DNA of 53,468 bases, from the NCBI GenBank assembly GCA_002255575.1, contig NCAT01000015.1, positions 1-53,468 on the forward strand, written 5' to 3'. Position numbers and translations under genes: made by a program. This document shows positions 44,358 to 53,468 of this stretch, piece after piece; position 1 is the stretch's first letter; every line of letters begins with the position of its first letter. This DNA comes from Acidocella sp. 20-57-95. Its GTDB lineage: Bacteria; Pseudomonadota; Alphaproteobacteria; Acetobacterales; Acetobacteraceae. Below the pieces are notes generated by a model. The model did not search any database, was not told the DNA's origin, and saw only the letters and a program-made list of their open reading frames with translations.

Positions 44358-45497
44358 ATGAAACGAGGAATTGTCTGGCTGGCGGCTATTGCTTTGCCAG
44401 GGTTGCTAGCGGTGGGCGCGCCCGCCCGGGCACAAAATGCGGCACCGCCACCGGTAGTGGGTGTTATTACGGCGCTGGCCCAACCTGTTTATAGCCAACA
44501 AACCTATGTGGGGCGCATTCAAGCCACCAATATCGTGCAGCTCAACGCCCGGGTGACAGGATTTCTGGAAAGCCAGAATTTCAAGGATGGCGAGGAGGTC
44601 AAGCAGGGGCAACTGCTCTATGTGATCGAGCAAGCGCCCTACCAGGCCGCAGTGGCGCAGGCGCAGGCGCAGTTGGAGCAGGCCGAGGCGCAGGCGCGCA
44701 ATGCCAATATCACGCTGGCACGCGCCCAGGCGCTGCTGCGTACGCCGGCGGGACAACAATCGACCGTTGATGCTGCCGAAGCGACCGCGTTGAGCGACAA
44801 AGCCCAGATTGATGTGGCCAAAGCGCAATTACAGACCGCCCAGATTAATTTGAGCTATACCGAAATACGTTCGCCTCTGGACGGGCAGATTAGCGCTACC
44901 AGCGTGAATGTTGGCAATGTGGTGGGGCCCACCAGCGGGACGCTGGCGACCATCGTCAGCCAAGACCCGACTTATGTCACCTTCGCCCTGCCGGTGGTGG
45001 ATGCGCTGAAATTCCGCGCCAATGCGGCAAGCCAAGGCGGGATTGCAGGGATTGATCTGCTGTTGCAGCTGCCAGATGGGCGGATGTACAGCCAGACCGG
45101 CAAGATTGATTTCATCAACAACCAGATTACGCAAAATACTGATACGCTGAATTGGCGCGGTACCATTGCCAACCCGGTTCTGCCGGGCAGCCAGCAAGTG
45201 CAAGGGGCGGCCCATGAGCTGACATCAGGCGAGTTTGTGACAGTGATTTTGCGCAACCGCACGCCGCAAAGCCAAATTGTGGTGCCGCGTGATGCGGTGA
45301 TTACCGACCAGCTTGGCGATTACGTATTGAAGATCGATGCGCAAAACAAAGCCGTGCGACAGCCTGTGACCATGGGAGCCACCACCAACACCACCGCGCA
45401 GATTATCAGCGGTGTGACGGCGGGTGACAAAATTGTGGTGAGTGGCATTCAGAGGATTCACCCTGGCATCATCGTCACCCCGAAAGCGGCTTCGTAA
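44358..45497 (+). CDS. RND efflux periplasmic adaptor (AcrA/MexE-like)
   Basis: A 379-residue membrane fusion protein. It has a cleavable signal (LAAIALPGLLAVGAPARAQ) but no cysteine, so it is not lipidated like AcrA. After the first lipoyl half (VQLNARVTGFLESQNFKDGEEV) comes an Ala/Gln-rich coiled-coil hairpin (about 95-165), the second lipoyl half (YTEIRSPLDGQISATSV) and the beta-barrel domain. It bridges the inner-membrane pump and an outer-membrane channel. Its stop is 3 bp before the pump gene; no outer-membrane factor gene follows. Confidence 0.93.
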   Translation: MKRGIVWLAAIALPGLLAVGAPARAQNAAPPPVVGVITALAQPVYSQQTYVGRIQATNIVQLNARVTGFLESQNFKDGEEVKQGQLLYVIEQAPYQAAVAQAQAQLEQAEAQARNANITLARAQALLRTPAGQQSTVDAAEATALSDKAQIDVAKAQLQTAQINLSYTEIRSPLDGQISATSVNVGNVVGPTSGTLATIVSQDPTYVTFALPVVDALKFRANAASQGGIAGIDLLLQLPDGRMYSQTGKIDFINNQITQNTDTLNWRGTIANPVLPGSQQVQGAAHELTSGEFVTVILRNRTPQSQIVVPRDAVITDQLGDYVLKIDAQNKAVRQPVTMGATTNTTAQIISGVTAGDKIVVSGIQRIHPGIIVTPKAAS

Positions 45498-45500
45498 AAT

Positions 45501-48500
45501 ATGTTTTCCGCGTTTTTTATCGACCGGCCGCGCTTTGCCATTGTTATTGCGCTGATTATCACACTGGCTGGCGGGATTGCGCTGACGCGGATTCCGGTGG
45601 CGCAGTTCCCCTCCATCGTGCCGCCGCAGGTGCAGGTAACGGTGACTTATCCGGGCGCGTCTGCCAAGGTGGTCGAGAGTACCATTGCCGAGCCTATTGA
45701 AGAGGCGGTGAATGGGATAAATGATGAAATCTATATGTCATCAACCAGTGCGAATGATGGCAGCTACGCACTGACAGTGACATTCCGGGTAGGGTCCGAC
45801 CCGGATGTTGATACGGTGAACGTGACCAATGCGGTGCAGCAAGCAACATCGCAATTACCCACACAAGTGCAGCAGGAGGGTATTACGGTCCGCAAGCGGT
45901 CCGCCGCCGTGCTGGCGTTTTTGTTTGTCTCCAGCCCGGGCAATAAATTAACGCCGCTGCAAATTTCGAATTATGCGACGATTAATCTGCTGGACCCGCT
46001 TTCGCGCGTGCCGGGCGTGGGCCAGGCATTTTTGTTTGGTGCGCAGAATTATTCGATGCGGATTAATTATAATACCAACCGGCTGACCCAGTTAGGGTTG
46101 ACGCCGGGTGATATTATCACCGCCTTGCAGCAGCAGAATATTCAGGCGCCGGTTGGCGCGATCGGTATGCCGCCCGATGCCAGTGACCAGCAATTACAGA
46201 TGACGGTTGAAACCCAGGGCCGGCTCAGCACGCCGGAGGAATTTGGGAATATCGTGATCCGGTCCAACCCGGATGGTTCGTTATTGCGGTTGAAGGATGT
46301 GGCAACCGTGGTGCTGGGGGCGCAAACCCAGAACCGGATTAATAAAATCGATAATAATGCCGGTCTGGCGATGGGGATCTATTTGGCCCCCGGTGCCAAT
46401 GCGGTGAATACGTCAGCTGCGGTTCAGAAAGAGGTTGCTCTGCTGCAAAGCGAGGCACCGCCAAGCCTGAAAATCACCAATGTCTACGACACCTCAACCT
46501 TTGTTATGGATACGATCCATGAGGTGGAAACCACGCTGGCGGAAGCCTTTGTGCTGGTGGTGCTGGTGGTGTTTTTATTCTTGGGCGATTGGCGGGCAAC
46601 CATTGTGCCGATGGTGGTGGTGCCGATTGCGCTGGTGGGCGCATTTGCCTTCATGCTGGCGTTTGGATTTTCCGCCAATACCGTCACGTTGCTGGCGTTG
46701 GTGGTGGCCACCGGCATTGTGGTGGATGACGCGATTGTGGTGGTGGAAAATGTCGAGCGGGTGATGAGCGCGCACCCTGAGCTTTCCAACCGCGAGGCGG
46801 CAAAACTGGCGATGACGCAAATTACCGCGCCGATTATCGCCATTTCGCTGGTGCTGCTTTCAGTGTTTGTGCCGATTGCGTTTATTCCCGGGCTTTCTGG
46901 CTTATTGTTCCAGCAATTTGCCTTCACGGTCAGTGTGGCGATGCTGATTTCTGCGTTGAATGCGCTGACACTCTCCCCTGCCCTCTGCGCGATATTGTTG
47001 CGGCCGGCACATGCGCGGCATGGGATACTGGGCAAAATTCTCGACGGCATCGATCGCTCGCGTGATGGCTATTCAAACATCGTAACCCGGCTGCTGAATA
47101 AAGCCTGGATTGGCGTGGTGGTGATTGGCGTGTTCGCGGTGGGGGCCGGTGTGGTGGCCGCCACCACGCCGGGTGGGTTTTTGCCGACCGAAGACCAAGG
47201 CGCGTTCTTTGCACAGGTGACATTGCCACCTGGCGCTTCTGTGAACCGCACCGAGCAGGTGGCTGACCAACTAACGGACCAGGTGCGCAAACTGCCGCAA
47301 GTGCAGGAAGTTATCTCGATCATCGGGTTTTCGCTGCTGGATGGCACCACGGAATCGAACGCGGCGTTTTTGGTGATGCGGTTGAAGCCGTTTGCTGACC
47401 GTCCGGGTGCTGCCAATGGCGTGGATGCGGTGATTAAAAAGGTCTTTGGTATTGGCAGCCAGATGCCGAATGCGCAGTTGGTGGCGTTCAATCTGCCGCC
47501 GATCATTGGGCTTTCGACCAATGGCGGCTTTCAATATGAGTTGGAAAATACCCAAAGCGCGCCGCAGGCACAATTCCAGAGCGTGCTGAACGGGCTGCTG
47601 GTGAATGCCAACCAGGATAAAAGGCTGAGCCATGTCTTCTCAACCTATAACGCCAACAACCCTTCGATTTACCTGAACATCGACCGCACCAAGGCCGAGG
47701 CGTTGGGGGTGAATATCAATGATATTTTCACCACCTTGCAGGCCACGTTGGGCGGCTATTTTGTTAATCAGTTTAACCTTTATGGCCGTATTTGGCAGGT
47801 GAATATCGAGGGCGTGCCTTCCAACCGCGACACGCCGGATGCGATTTTCCAGAGCTATGTGCGCAGCCAATCGGGCGCCATGATCCCGCTGCGCTCGCTC
47901 GCGACCGTCAGCACGATTTTGGAGCCGCAGATTATTTCGCGCTATAATGATGTGGAAGCGATCCCCGTTATCGGTACACCGGGTCCGAATGTCTCCTCCG
48001 GCGATTCACTCACCGCGATGGCGGATATTTCAGCGCATAGTTTGCCCACTGGCTTTACCTATGAATGGACCGGAACCGCGTACCAGGAAATTTCGGCTGC
48101 CGGGCAGTCCGGGCCGATTTTGGGCCTCTCGGTGCTGTTCGCTTATTTGTTCCTGGTGGCACTTTATGAAAGCTGGATTATTCCGGTGCCGGTTCTGCTT
48201 TCGGTGGTGGTAGGGATATTCGGTGCCATGCTTGGGGTGGCGCTTTGCGGGTTGAATGTGAACCTGTATGCGCAAATCGGGATGGTCACGCTGATCGCGC
48301 TGGCGGCCAAGAACGGCATTTTGATTGTGGAATTCGCCAAGGACCGGCGCGAAGACGGTATGCCGATTAAGGAAGCCGCCGTGGCCGGTGCCAAAATGCG
48401 GTTCCGGGCGGTGATGATGACCTCGATCGCGTTCGTGTTCGGACTGATCCCGCTGGTGATTGCCACGGGTGCCGCGCAGATCAGCCGGCGCTCATTGGGA

Positions 48501-48623
48501 ACGCCGGTGTTTTTTGGCATGATCGCGGCCAGTGTGATCGGGATCTTTGTGATTCCACTGCTTTATGCGGTGTTCCAGACGCTTAGCGAGAGGGTTTTTA
48601 AGCGCCAGGCGCCGCACGAATAG
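45501..48623 (+). CDS. RND multidrug efflux pump, HAE1 family (AcrB/MexF-like)
   Basis: A 1040-residue inner-membrane pump of the usual length: one helix ([20 protein letters not shown]), a large periplasmic loop, six helices, a second loop and five helices. The proton-relay aspartates are in [18 protein letters not shown] (about residue 405) and the lysine in [22 protein letters not shown] (about 935). The opening [19 protein letters not shown] is standard for HAE1. It exports hydrophobic or amphiphilic compounds from the periplasm. It may share an outer-membrane channel encoded elsewhere, for example the NodT-type protein of the other pump in this window. Confidence 0.96.
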   Translation: MFSAFFIDRPRFAIVIALIITLAGGIALTRIPVAQFPSIVPPQVQVTVTYPGASAKVVESTIAEPIEEAVNGINDEIYMSSTSANDGSYALTVTFRVGSDPDVDTVNVTNAVQQATSQLPTQVQQEGITVRKRSAAVLAFLFVSSPGNKLTPLQISNYATINLLDPLSRVPGVGQAFLFGAQNYSMRINYNTNRLTQLGLTPGDIITALQQQNIQAPVGAIGMPPDASDQQLQMTVETQGRLSTPEEFGNIVIRSNPDGSLLRLKDVATVVLGAQTQNRINKIDNNAGLAMGIYLAPGANAVNTSAAVQKEVALLQSEAPPSLKITNVYDTSTFVMDTIHEVETTLAEAFVLVVLVVFLFLGDWRATIVPMVVVPIALVGAFAFMLAFGFSANTVTLLALVVATGIVVDDAIVVVENVERVMSAHPELSNREAAKLAMTQITAPIIAISLVLLSVFVPIAFIPGLSGLLFQQFAFTVSVAMLISALNALTLSPALCAILLRPAHARHGILGKILDGIDRSRDGYSNIVTRLLNKAWIGVVVIGVFAVGAGVVAATTPGGFLPTEDQGAFFAQVTLPPGASVNRTEQVADQLTDQVRKLPQVQEVISIIGFSLLDGTTESNAAFLVMRLKPFADRPGAANGVDAVIKKVFGIGSQMPNAQLVAFNLPPIIGLSTNGGFQYELENTQSAPQAQFQSVLNGLLVNANQDKRLSHVFSTYNANNPSIYLNIDRTKAEALGVNINDIFTTLQATLGGYFVNQFNLYGRIWQVNIEGVPSNRDTPDAIFQSYVRSQSGAMIPLRSLATVSTILEPQIISRYNDVEAIPVIGTPGPNVSSGDSLTAMADISAHSLPTGFTYEWTGTAYQEISAAGQSGPILGLSVLFAYLFLVALYESWIIPVPVLLSVVVGIFGAMLGVALCGLNVNLYAQIGMVTLIALAAKNGILIVEFAKDRREDGMPIKEAAVAGAKMRFRAVMMTSIAFVFGLIPLVIATGAAQISRRSLGTPVFFGMIAASVIGIFVIPLLYAVFQTLSERVFKRQAPHE

Positions 48624-48682
48624 GCTTACCTTTTGGGCTTTACGCCCATATATTGTTGCAACGCACAGATTGGAGCACGGGA

Positions 48683-50825
48683 ATGACAAAATTTGGCATG
48701 GCGCAACCGGTACGCAGGGTTGAAGACCCCAGGCTTTTGCTGGGTCATGGCCGGTACACGGATGATGTGGCGGCACCTGGTGCGTTGTTTGGCTATGTGC
48801 TGCGCAGCGGCTATGCGGCAGCGCGATTGTTGAAGGTGGATGCTACCGCAGCGCTGGCCTTGCCTGGCGTGGTGGCGGTTTATACCGGAGCTGACTTGGC
48901 CGCCGACGGCATTGGTGGCTTGCCATGCAATATTCCGCTGAAGAATCGGGATGGCTCGCCGCGGGCCAGCGTGCCGCACCCGGTATTGGCGACCGGCATG
49001 GTGCGCCATGTGGGCGACCCGGTGGCGTTTATTGTGGCCGAGACCATTCAGGCCGCGCGCGATGCCGCCGAGCTGGTGGTGGTGGAATATGAGGGCGTGC
49101 CGTCGATCACGGAACTGGCGGACGCGCTTGACCCGTCAGCGCCGCAACTTTGGCCGGAAGCGCCGAATAATACCGCGTTTGACTGGGATTTTGGCGACAA
49201 GGCTGAGGTGGATGCGCTGTTTGCCAGCGCCCATCATGTAACCAAGCTGGATTTGGTGAATAACCGGATTGTGGTGGCCTCAATGGAGGCGCGGGCGGCG
49301 TTGGCCGTGTATGAGAATGACCGTTGGACATTGACCAGCAATACCCAGGGCGGCTGGGGGATTCGCAACATGCTGGCTGAGGCCATTTTCAAAGTGGACC
49401 CGAAAGCCTTCCGGGTGATTACGCCGGATGTGGGCGGCGGCTTTGGGATGAAGCTGTTTTTATATGCCGAGCATGTGCTGGTTTGCTATGCGGCACGTAA
49501 ATTGGGGCGGCCGGTGCGCTGGGCATCCGAACGCTCGGAAGCGTTTTTATCTGACACGCATGGGCGCGATCATCTCTCACAGGCGGAATTGGCGCTGGAT
49601 AAGGATGGCAAGTTTATTGCCATGCGGATTCGCACCGTGGCGAATATGGGGTGAGAGCAATTATCTGGTTGAGCGGCTGATTGATACGGCGGCGGCCGAG
49701 GTTGGGATTGACCGGATTGAGTTGCGGATGCGTAACATCGTGCCGCCCTCGGCGATGCCCTACACCACCGTGATGAAGCAGACTTATGATTCTGGTGACT
49801 TTGCTCAGGTGATGAAGGCTGCACTGGCGCGGGCTGATTGGGCGGGCTTCCCGGCACGGCAGGCGGCGGCGGCGAAAGCTGGCAAGCGGCGTGGTATTGG
49901 GCTGGCGTATTACCTGGAAGCGACCGGCGGGGCACCGACCGAGCGGGCCGAGATTAAGTTTGCTGAGGATGGATTTGTGGATGTGTATGTGGGCACGCAA
50001 TCCACTGGGCAAGGCCATGAGACCGCTTATGTGCAACTGACCGTTGACCAGTTGGGGATTGATGGTGACAAAATTCGGATTCGCCAGGGTGATACCGATA
50101 CGATCCCGATGGGCGGTGGCACTGGCGGGGCGCGCAGCCTGTATTCCGAAGGCCAGGCAATATTGCTAACCGCCGCCAGCGTGATTGAAAAAGGCAAGGC
50201 TGAAGCTGGGGAATATTTGGAAGCGGCGGTGGCGGATATTGAGTTTGCGGCGGGCAAGTTCTCGGTGGTGGGAACCGACCGTGCGGTTGATATTATGACG
50301 CTGGCGCAGGTGAAGCCGGGCGCTTTGGACACCGCCGAGATTGCCAAGATTGATGCGCATACCTTCACCAATGGCTGCCATGTGGCGGAGGTGGAGATCG
50401 ACCCGGAGACCGGGGTGGTTGCGATTGTGAAATACGTGGTGATCGATGATGTGGGCAAGGCGGTGAACCCGATGATCGTGCGCGGCCAGGTGCATGGTGG
50501 TGTGGCGCAGGGTGTTGGCCAGGCATTGCTGGAGCGGGTTTCGTACGACCCTGAGTCCGGGCAGTTGGTGGCTGGCAGCTTTATGGATTACGCGCTGCCG
50601 CGGGCTGATGATTTGCCCGATATTGTGGTGGAGTTCATTGAAATTCCCTGCACCACCAATCCGCTCGGGGTGAAGGGCGCTGGTGAAGCTGGCGCTGTGG
50701 GTAGCCCGCCAGCAGTGATGAATGCGATTGTGGATGCGCTGAAAATGGATGGTGTGCGGACGGTGGATATGCCGGCGACACCGGAGCGGGTTTGGGAGGC
50801 GATCCATCACGCCAAGGCGGCTTAA
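48683..50825 (+). pseudogene. Broken xanthine dehydrogenase/CoxL-family molybdopterin-binding subunit
   Basis: Two reading frames together encode most of a large subunit of the molybdenum hydroxylase family. The 5' part (to the TGA at 49652-49654) holds the ald_xan_dh_C-type N-domain (VRRVEDPRLLLGHGRYTDD) and the start of the molybdopterin domain (VITPDVGGGFGMK, SERSEAFLSDTHGRD). It stops at VANMG; the next frame resumes at ESNYLVERLIDTAAAEVG and continues to the end with GGGTGGARSLYSEGQ and the catalytic-glutamate region KGAGEAGAVGSPPA. About 50-60 codons that normally lie between, including the cofactor-contacting AYRxxxR loop, are missing and the frame shifts, so this is a deletion and not a simple base error. 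Small (Fe-S) and medium (FAD) subunit genes are absent nearby. A split functional protein is very unlikely. Confidence 0.85.
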
Positions 50826-50963
50826 GTCCGTTCGGAAACTCTACTCCAAAGGTCAATCGACGCAGCTTTCTTCGCTTCCGGTGCTCACGTACTTAACGTA
50901 CGCTGCGCGCCGGTTCTCGAAAGCCACGCCGACTGACTCACTGGAGCGAGTTTCTAAACGGAC
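50826..50963. repeat. 138-bp imperfect palindromic (MITE-like) element
   Basis: The ends match as inverted repeats: GTCCGTTCGGAAACTC at the left against the complement of GAGTTTCTAAACGGAC at the right. The inner parts also pair (AATCGACGCAGCTTTC with GAAAGCCACGCCGACT; TTCCGGTGCTCACGTAC with GTACGCTGCGCGCCGG), around a centre TTAA. It begins 1 bp after the coxL-like stop. It carries no protein and could fold into one long hairpin. Confidence 0.7.
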
Positions 50964-51029
50964 TTTATACTAGGCTTCTTTTACAAATTTGCTTAAAGCG
51001 CGAATTTCTCGTGCAATTGATTGCACTGG

Positions 51030-51350
51030 TTACTGCTGAACGCAGTTGGCGTGGTCTAAATCGTCGGCAGCGGTTTCGTACGTCTGCTCGTCCTGTAAGT
51101 CTTGTTCTCTCTGCGCTAAAATGTCATTTTGCGCTTTTTGCTGAAAAGCTGACGCCACGCCTTTCACAATATCTTCTCTGCGGTGTATCTCCGCCACGCA
51201 GGCGTCGGGGGTAGCCGCCGGAAAAAGGACAGTTCCGTCCGGAAGTTCTGCCACCCAAGACCCTTTAGCAATGATCTGCTGAGCGTTTGACAATGACGGA
51301 AGAGCTGTAAAAACTAGTCCAAACAGGACCAAAAAAAGAAGTTTTTTCAT
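51030..51350 (-). CDS. Small secreted hypothetical protein
   Basis: A 106-residue protein with a clear signal peptide (KKLLFLVLFGLVFTALPSLSNA, cleavage near A24) and a mature part rich in Asp, Gln and Ala with two cysteines (DACVAEIHRRED and HANCVQQ), possibly a disulfide. I recognise no family. The ATG directly before KKLLF is chosen. Codon use is much more AT-rich than the surrounding genome, so it is probably acquired. It is divergent from the next gene with a 33-bp gap. Confidence 0.65.
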   Translation of the reverse strand: MKKLLFLVLFGLVFTALPSLSNAQQIIAKGSWVAELPDGTVLFPAATPDACVAEIHRREDIVKGVASAFQQKAQNDILAQREQDLQDEQTYETAADDLDHANCVQQ

Positions 51351-51383
51351 GTGAAAACGATACATAAACAGAAAGTTTAGTCA

Positions 51384-51824
51384 ATGGTAATGGACTACTA
51401 TCAGGGTGTCGTCACCGAATATCTTGTTAAGAACAAGTCGGTATTCATAAATCCTGAATATGAGCTGGCTCTAAACCCCAATCAAAAAATCCACCCTAAA
51501 GGCACATCTTGGGTTATCGATATTTTAGCAGTCGATTTTGTTCAAGAAGCCGTGTTTTTATGTGAGGTAACTTATTCCAGAACCCAACACGCTCTCGTGC
51601 ATAAAATGGCGGATTGGGCGGACCGATGGTCAGAAATAAGCACCGCAGTGCGCCATCAAACCCACGTTCCCGAATATTGGAGAATTTTACCCCGCGTGTT
51701 CGTACCGAAAGAGTTTCGAGATACTTTTGCTGCCAAAGTTCATCAAGCGTGGCCAGAATTAGAAATCATTGCTCTTGAAGACGTGGCCCCTTGGGTAAAG
51801 TCTTCGTCGTTGGGTAATGCTTAA
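51384..51824 (+). CDS. Hypothetical protein, possible PD-(D/E)xK-type fold
   Basis: A soluble 146-residue protein of unknown function with AT-rich codon use. The segment WVIDILAVDFVQEAVFLCEVTYS (about 43-65) has the spacing of a nuclease-like D-x(10-15)-E-x-[KT] core, with T in place of the usual lysine. This is only a weak hint. There are several Trp and charged residues in the C-terminal half. A second ATG two codons downstream is possible. It lies between the palindromic element and the duplicated coxL tail. Confidence 0.65.
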   Translation: MVMDYYQGVVTEYLVKNKSVFINPEYELALNPNQKIHPKGTSWVIDILAVDFVQEAVFLCEVTYSRTQHALVHKMADWADRWSEISTAVRHQTHVPEYWRILPRVFVPKEFRDTFAAKVHQAWPELEIIALEDVAPWVKSSSLGNA

Positions 51825-52303
51825 CGATGGCTGCAAGCCTAGCCTGACATACGACAGGCTGACACTTTTGATCGTCATGCTCGCGGCGGCGAGCATCTTT
51901 TGAAACATGGTGGGTTGATAAGACGATGCCCGCCTTCGCGAGCATGACGGGATTGTGGGGCCGGCATCTTCTGAAACATGGTTGGACGACAGGAAGATGC
52001 TCGGCTTCGCGAGCATGTCGGGATTGTGGGGCGGGTTTGGGAGGCGATCCATCACGCGAAGGCGGCTTAGGGTTTTAGATGGGGAGGTTCCCGCTTGCGC
52101 GGGAATGACGGTTTTGGTTTTACGTTATGTTTGCGCGGGTTTGCATCTTCTGAAACATGGCTGGTAAAGAAGAAGATGCTCGCCTTCGCGAGCATGACGG
52201 GATGGTGGACGGGCGCGGGTGCGTGGTCGTGAGCAGGGGCGTTTTTTTTAGGGAGATGGATTGCCGCGGCGGCTGCGCCGCCTCGCAATGACGGGAGGGG
52301 GAG
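51825..52303. repeat. Gene-free repeat patch with three palindrome families
   Basis: About 480 bp without a gene. It holds three copies of GCATCTTYTGAAACATGG (51893-51910, 51964-51981, 52143-52160; the first two 71 bp apart), four palindromes of the type ATGCTCGCCTTCGCGAGCAT (51877-51896, 51926-51945, 51997-52016, 52176-52195), one TTCCCGCTTGCGCGGGAA palindrome (52088-52105) and a GC-rich hairpin GCCGCGGCGGCTGCGCCGCC near 52263. Confidence 0.85.
52031..52069 (+). repeat. Second copy of the 3' end of the coxL-like gene
   Basis: 39 bp identical except for one base to 50786-50824, the last 13 codons of the broken coxL-like gene. It reads RVWEAIHHAKAA then stop; the one difference is synonymous (GCC to GCG), and the stop is TAG in place of TAA. 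This suggests either a duplicated boundary or the remnant of a second, paralogous gene. Confidence 0.85.
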
Positions 52304-53468
52304 TTAGATCCGCAACGGTCTGGTCATGTCCTCGGGGTTTATCCAGGCATCGAATTGTTCTTCGGTCGCCACACCTAGTTTTAATGCGGCGTCGCGTAGC
52401 GTGAGGTTTTCGCGGTGGGCTAGCAGGGTGGTTTTGGCGGCGGCCTCGTAGCCGATATGCGGGTTTAGGGCCGTTACCAACATTAAATTATCGGCGAGGT
52501 GGGCGGCGATGCGGGGTAGGTTTGGTTGAATACCGCTCGCGCAATGGGTGGCGAAGGCATTGAGCGCGTCTGCTAAAAGATTGGCGGAATCAAGCAGGTT
52601 GGAGAGCATCACCGGCTTGTAGACGTTGAGTTGGAAATTGCCTTGGGAGCCTGCGAACGCCACTGCAGCGTCGTTACCGAACACCTGCACTGCCACCATC
52701 GTTAATGCCTCGCACTGGGTTGGGTTGATTTTGCCGGGCATGATGGAGGAGCCGGGCTCGTTTTCGGGGATGGTGATTTCGCCGATGCCGGTGCGGGGAC
52801 CCGATGCGTACCAGCGTACATCGTTGGCGATCTTCATGGCAGCACCTGCCAAGGTGCGAAGTGCCGCCGAGGCGGTGACGATGGCGTCATGCGCGGAGAG
52901 GGCGGCAAATTTATTGGGCGCGGTGTTGAAAGGTTTGCCGGTTTCGATGGCGACGAACTGTGCCACCGTGGCACCGAAGTTGGGGTGCGCGTTCAGGCCG
53001 GTGCCGACGGCGGTGCCACCGATGGCGAGTTCATACAATCCCGGCAGCGCGTTTTTGATGCCCGTAACGGCTGCCTGCAACTGCGCCTCCCACCCGGAGA
53101 TCACCTGGCCCAATGTGATGGGGGTGGCGTCCTGGAGATGGGTGCGGCCGGTCATCACCACATTGCCGAATTCGATGGTCTGGTTGCGGAAGATTTGCGC
53201 GAGGCGGGCGATGGCGGGGAGCAGGCGGGCCTCAATCACCTCAACAGCGGCGATGTGCATCACGGCGGGAAAGGTGTCGTTAGAGGATTGGCTGTGGTTG
53301 ACGTCATCGTTGGGGTTGATGGGGTTTTTCGAGCCAACCACGCCGCCGGCGATCTGGATGGCGCGATTCGCGATGACCTCATTGGCGTTCATGTTCGATT
53401 GCGTGCCGGAGCCGGTCTGGAACACCACCAGCGGGAATTCATCGTCCCATTTGCCGTCAATGACCTCC
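52304..53468 (-). CDS. fumC: Fumarate hydratase class II (partial, 5' end outside window)
   Basis: Converts fumarate to malate in the TCA cycle. About 387 C-terminal residues are present of the usual 460; the frame continues beyond the window end. Motifs of the fumarase/aspartase superfamily are [50 protein letters not shown] and the signature loop [15 protein letters not shown] with the catalytic serine. No defect is seen in the part present. It lies downstream of the repeat patch, on the opposite strand to the coxL-like remains. Confidence 0.96.
   Translation of the reverse strand, partial: EVIDGKWDDEFPLVVFQTGSGTQSNMNANEVIANRAIQIAGGVVGSKNPINPNDDVNHSQSSNDTFPAVMHIAAVEVIEARLLPAIARLAQIFRNQTIEFGNVVMTGRTHLQDATPITLGQVISGWEAQLQAAVTGIKNALPGLYELAIGGTAVGTGLNAHPNFGATVAQFVAIETGKPFNTAPNKFAALSAHDAIVTASAALRTLAGAAMKIANDVRWYASGPRTGIGEITIPENEPGSSIMPGKINPTQCEALTMVAVQVFGNDAAVAFAGSQGNFQLNVYKPVMLSNLLDSANLLADALNAFATHCASGIQPNLPRIAAHLADNLMLVTALNPHIGYEAAAKTTLLAHRENLTLRDAALKLGVATEEQFDAWINPEDMTRPLRI

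Noticed and set aside
48628..48650. Terminator after the RND pump (TGGGC-TTTAC-GCCCA)
   Set aside because: The stem is only 5 bp and is not followed by a T run on the plus strand.
49464..49652. Independent start for the second part of the coxL-like gene
   Set aside because: The frame between this ATG and the junction is nonsense relative to the family; homology resumes only at ESNYLVERL, so it is a fragment of one gene.
50786..52069. Classical integrative element with att sites
   Set aside because: Direct repeats exist but no integrase, tRNA target or excision gene is present, and the base change fits a paralogue as well. Kept only as a finding.

Overview
The window looks like chromosomal DNA of an alphaproteobacterium, most likely an Acetobacteraceae-type acidophile. 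This is an inference from gene content and order (the rpmF-plsX-fabH-ihfA-merR cluster, long PyrE, eukaryote-like NADP-isocitrate dehydrogenase, GC-rich codon use), not a database result. No rRNA, recognisable tRNA, CRISPR array, transposase or integrase was seen.

Layout: 1-4.0 kb is minus strand: a polytopic membrane protein, a small phasin-like protein and a FUSC-type efflux protein. 4.0-9.2 kb is the minus-strand lipid/ribosome cluster (DUF177/yceD, DUF805, MAPEG, rpmF, plsX, fabH, ihfA, merR). 9.2-12 kb is plus strand: bamE-like lipoprotein, a Tat-exported PhoX-like protein and a GNAT protein. 12-15.2 kb carries a membrane diguanylate cyclase, then a perfect FNR-type box, a fused monoheme cytochrome/beta-barrel protein that resembles the Cyc2 iron oxidase architecture, and a small periplasmic cytochrome c. 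This is a candidate extracellular electron transfer module.

15.2-20.5 kb has a divergent pair, a D-2-hydroxyglutarate dehydrogenase-like flavoprotein and a hydroxyacid-oxoacid transhydrogenase, which together could oxidise 4-hydroxybutyrate through a 2-oxoglutarate/D-2-hydroxyglutarate cycle. pyrE and icd follow. 20.5-25.4 kb is a TetR-controlled EmrA-EmrB-NodT tripartite drug pump. 25.6-27.6 kb has an unrecognised gene, a glycerophosphodiesterase and a class II aldolase. 27.6-35.0 kb is a beta-oxidation operon with the gene order of pimFABCD (dicarboxylate/pimelate degradation). 35.0-43.1 kb holds a polysaccharide export protein, an MFS transporter, a minus-strand operon of two glycosyltransferases, asparagine synthetase and a dihydroorotase, and then ygfZ with a DUF3833 lipoprotein. 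43.3-48.6 kb has map and an RND efflux adaptor-pump pair.

48.7-53.5 kb is a scarred region: a CoxL/xanthine dehydrogenase-family large subunit broken by an internal deletion and frameshift, a 138-bp palindromic element, two AT-rich orphan genes, a second copy of the last 39 bp of the coxL-like gene, several palindromic repeats, and the 3' part of fumC running off the window.

A recurring theme is a dispersed palindrome of the type ATTCCCGC-YTTCGC-GGGAAT placed just after stop codons. At three sites its right half has expanded into degenerate minisatellites.
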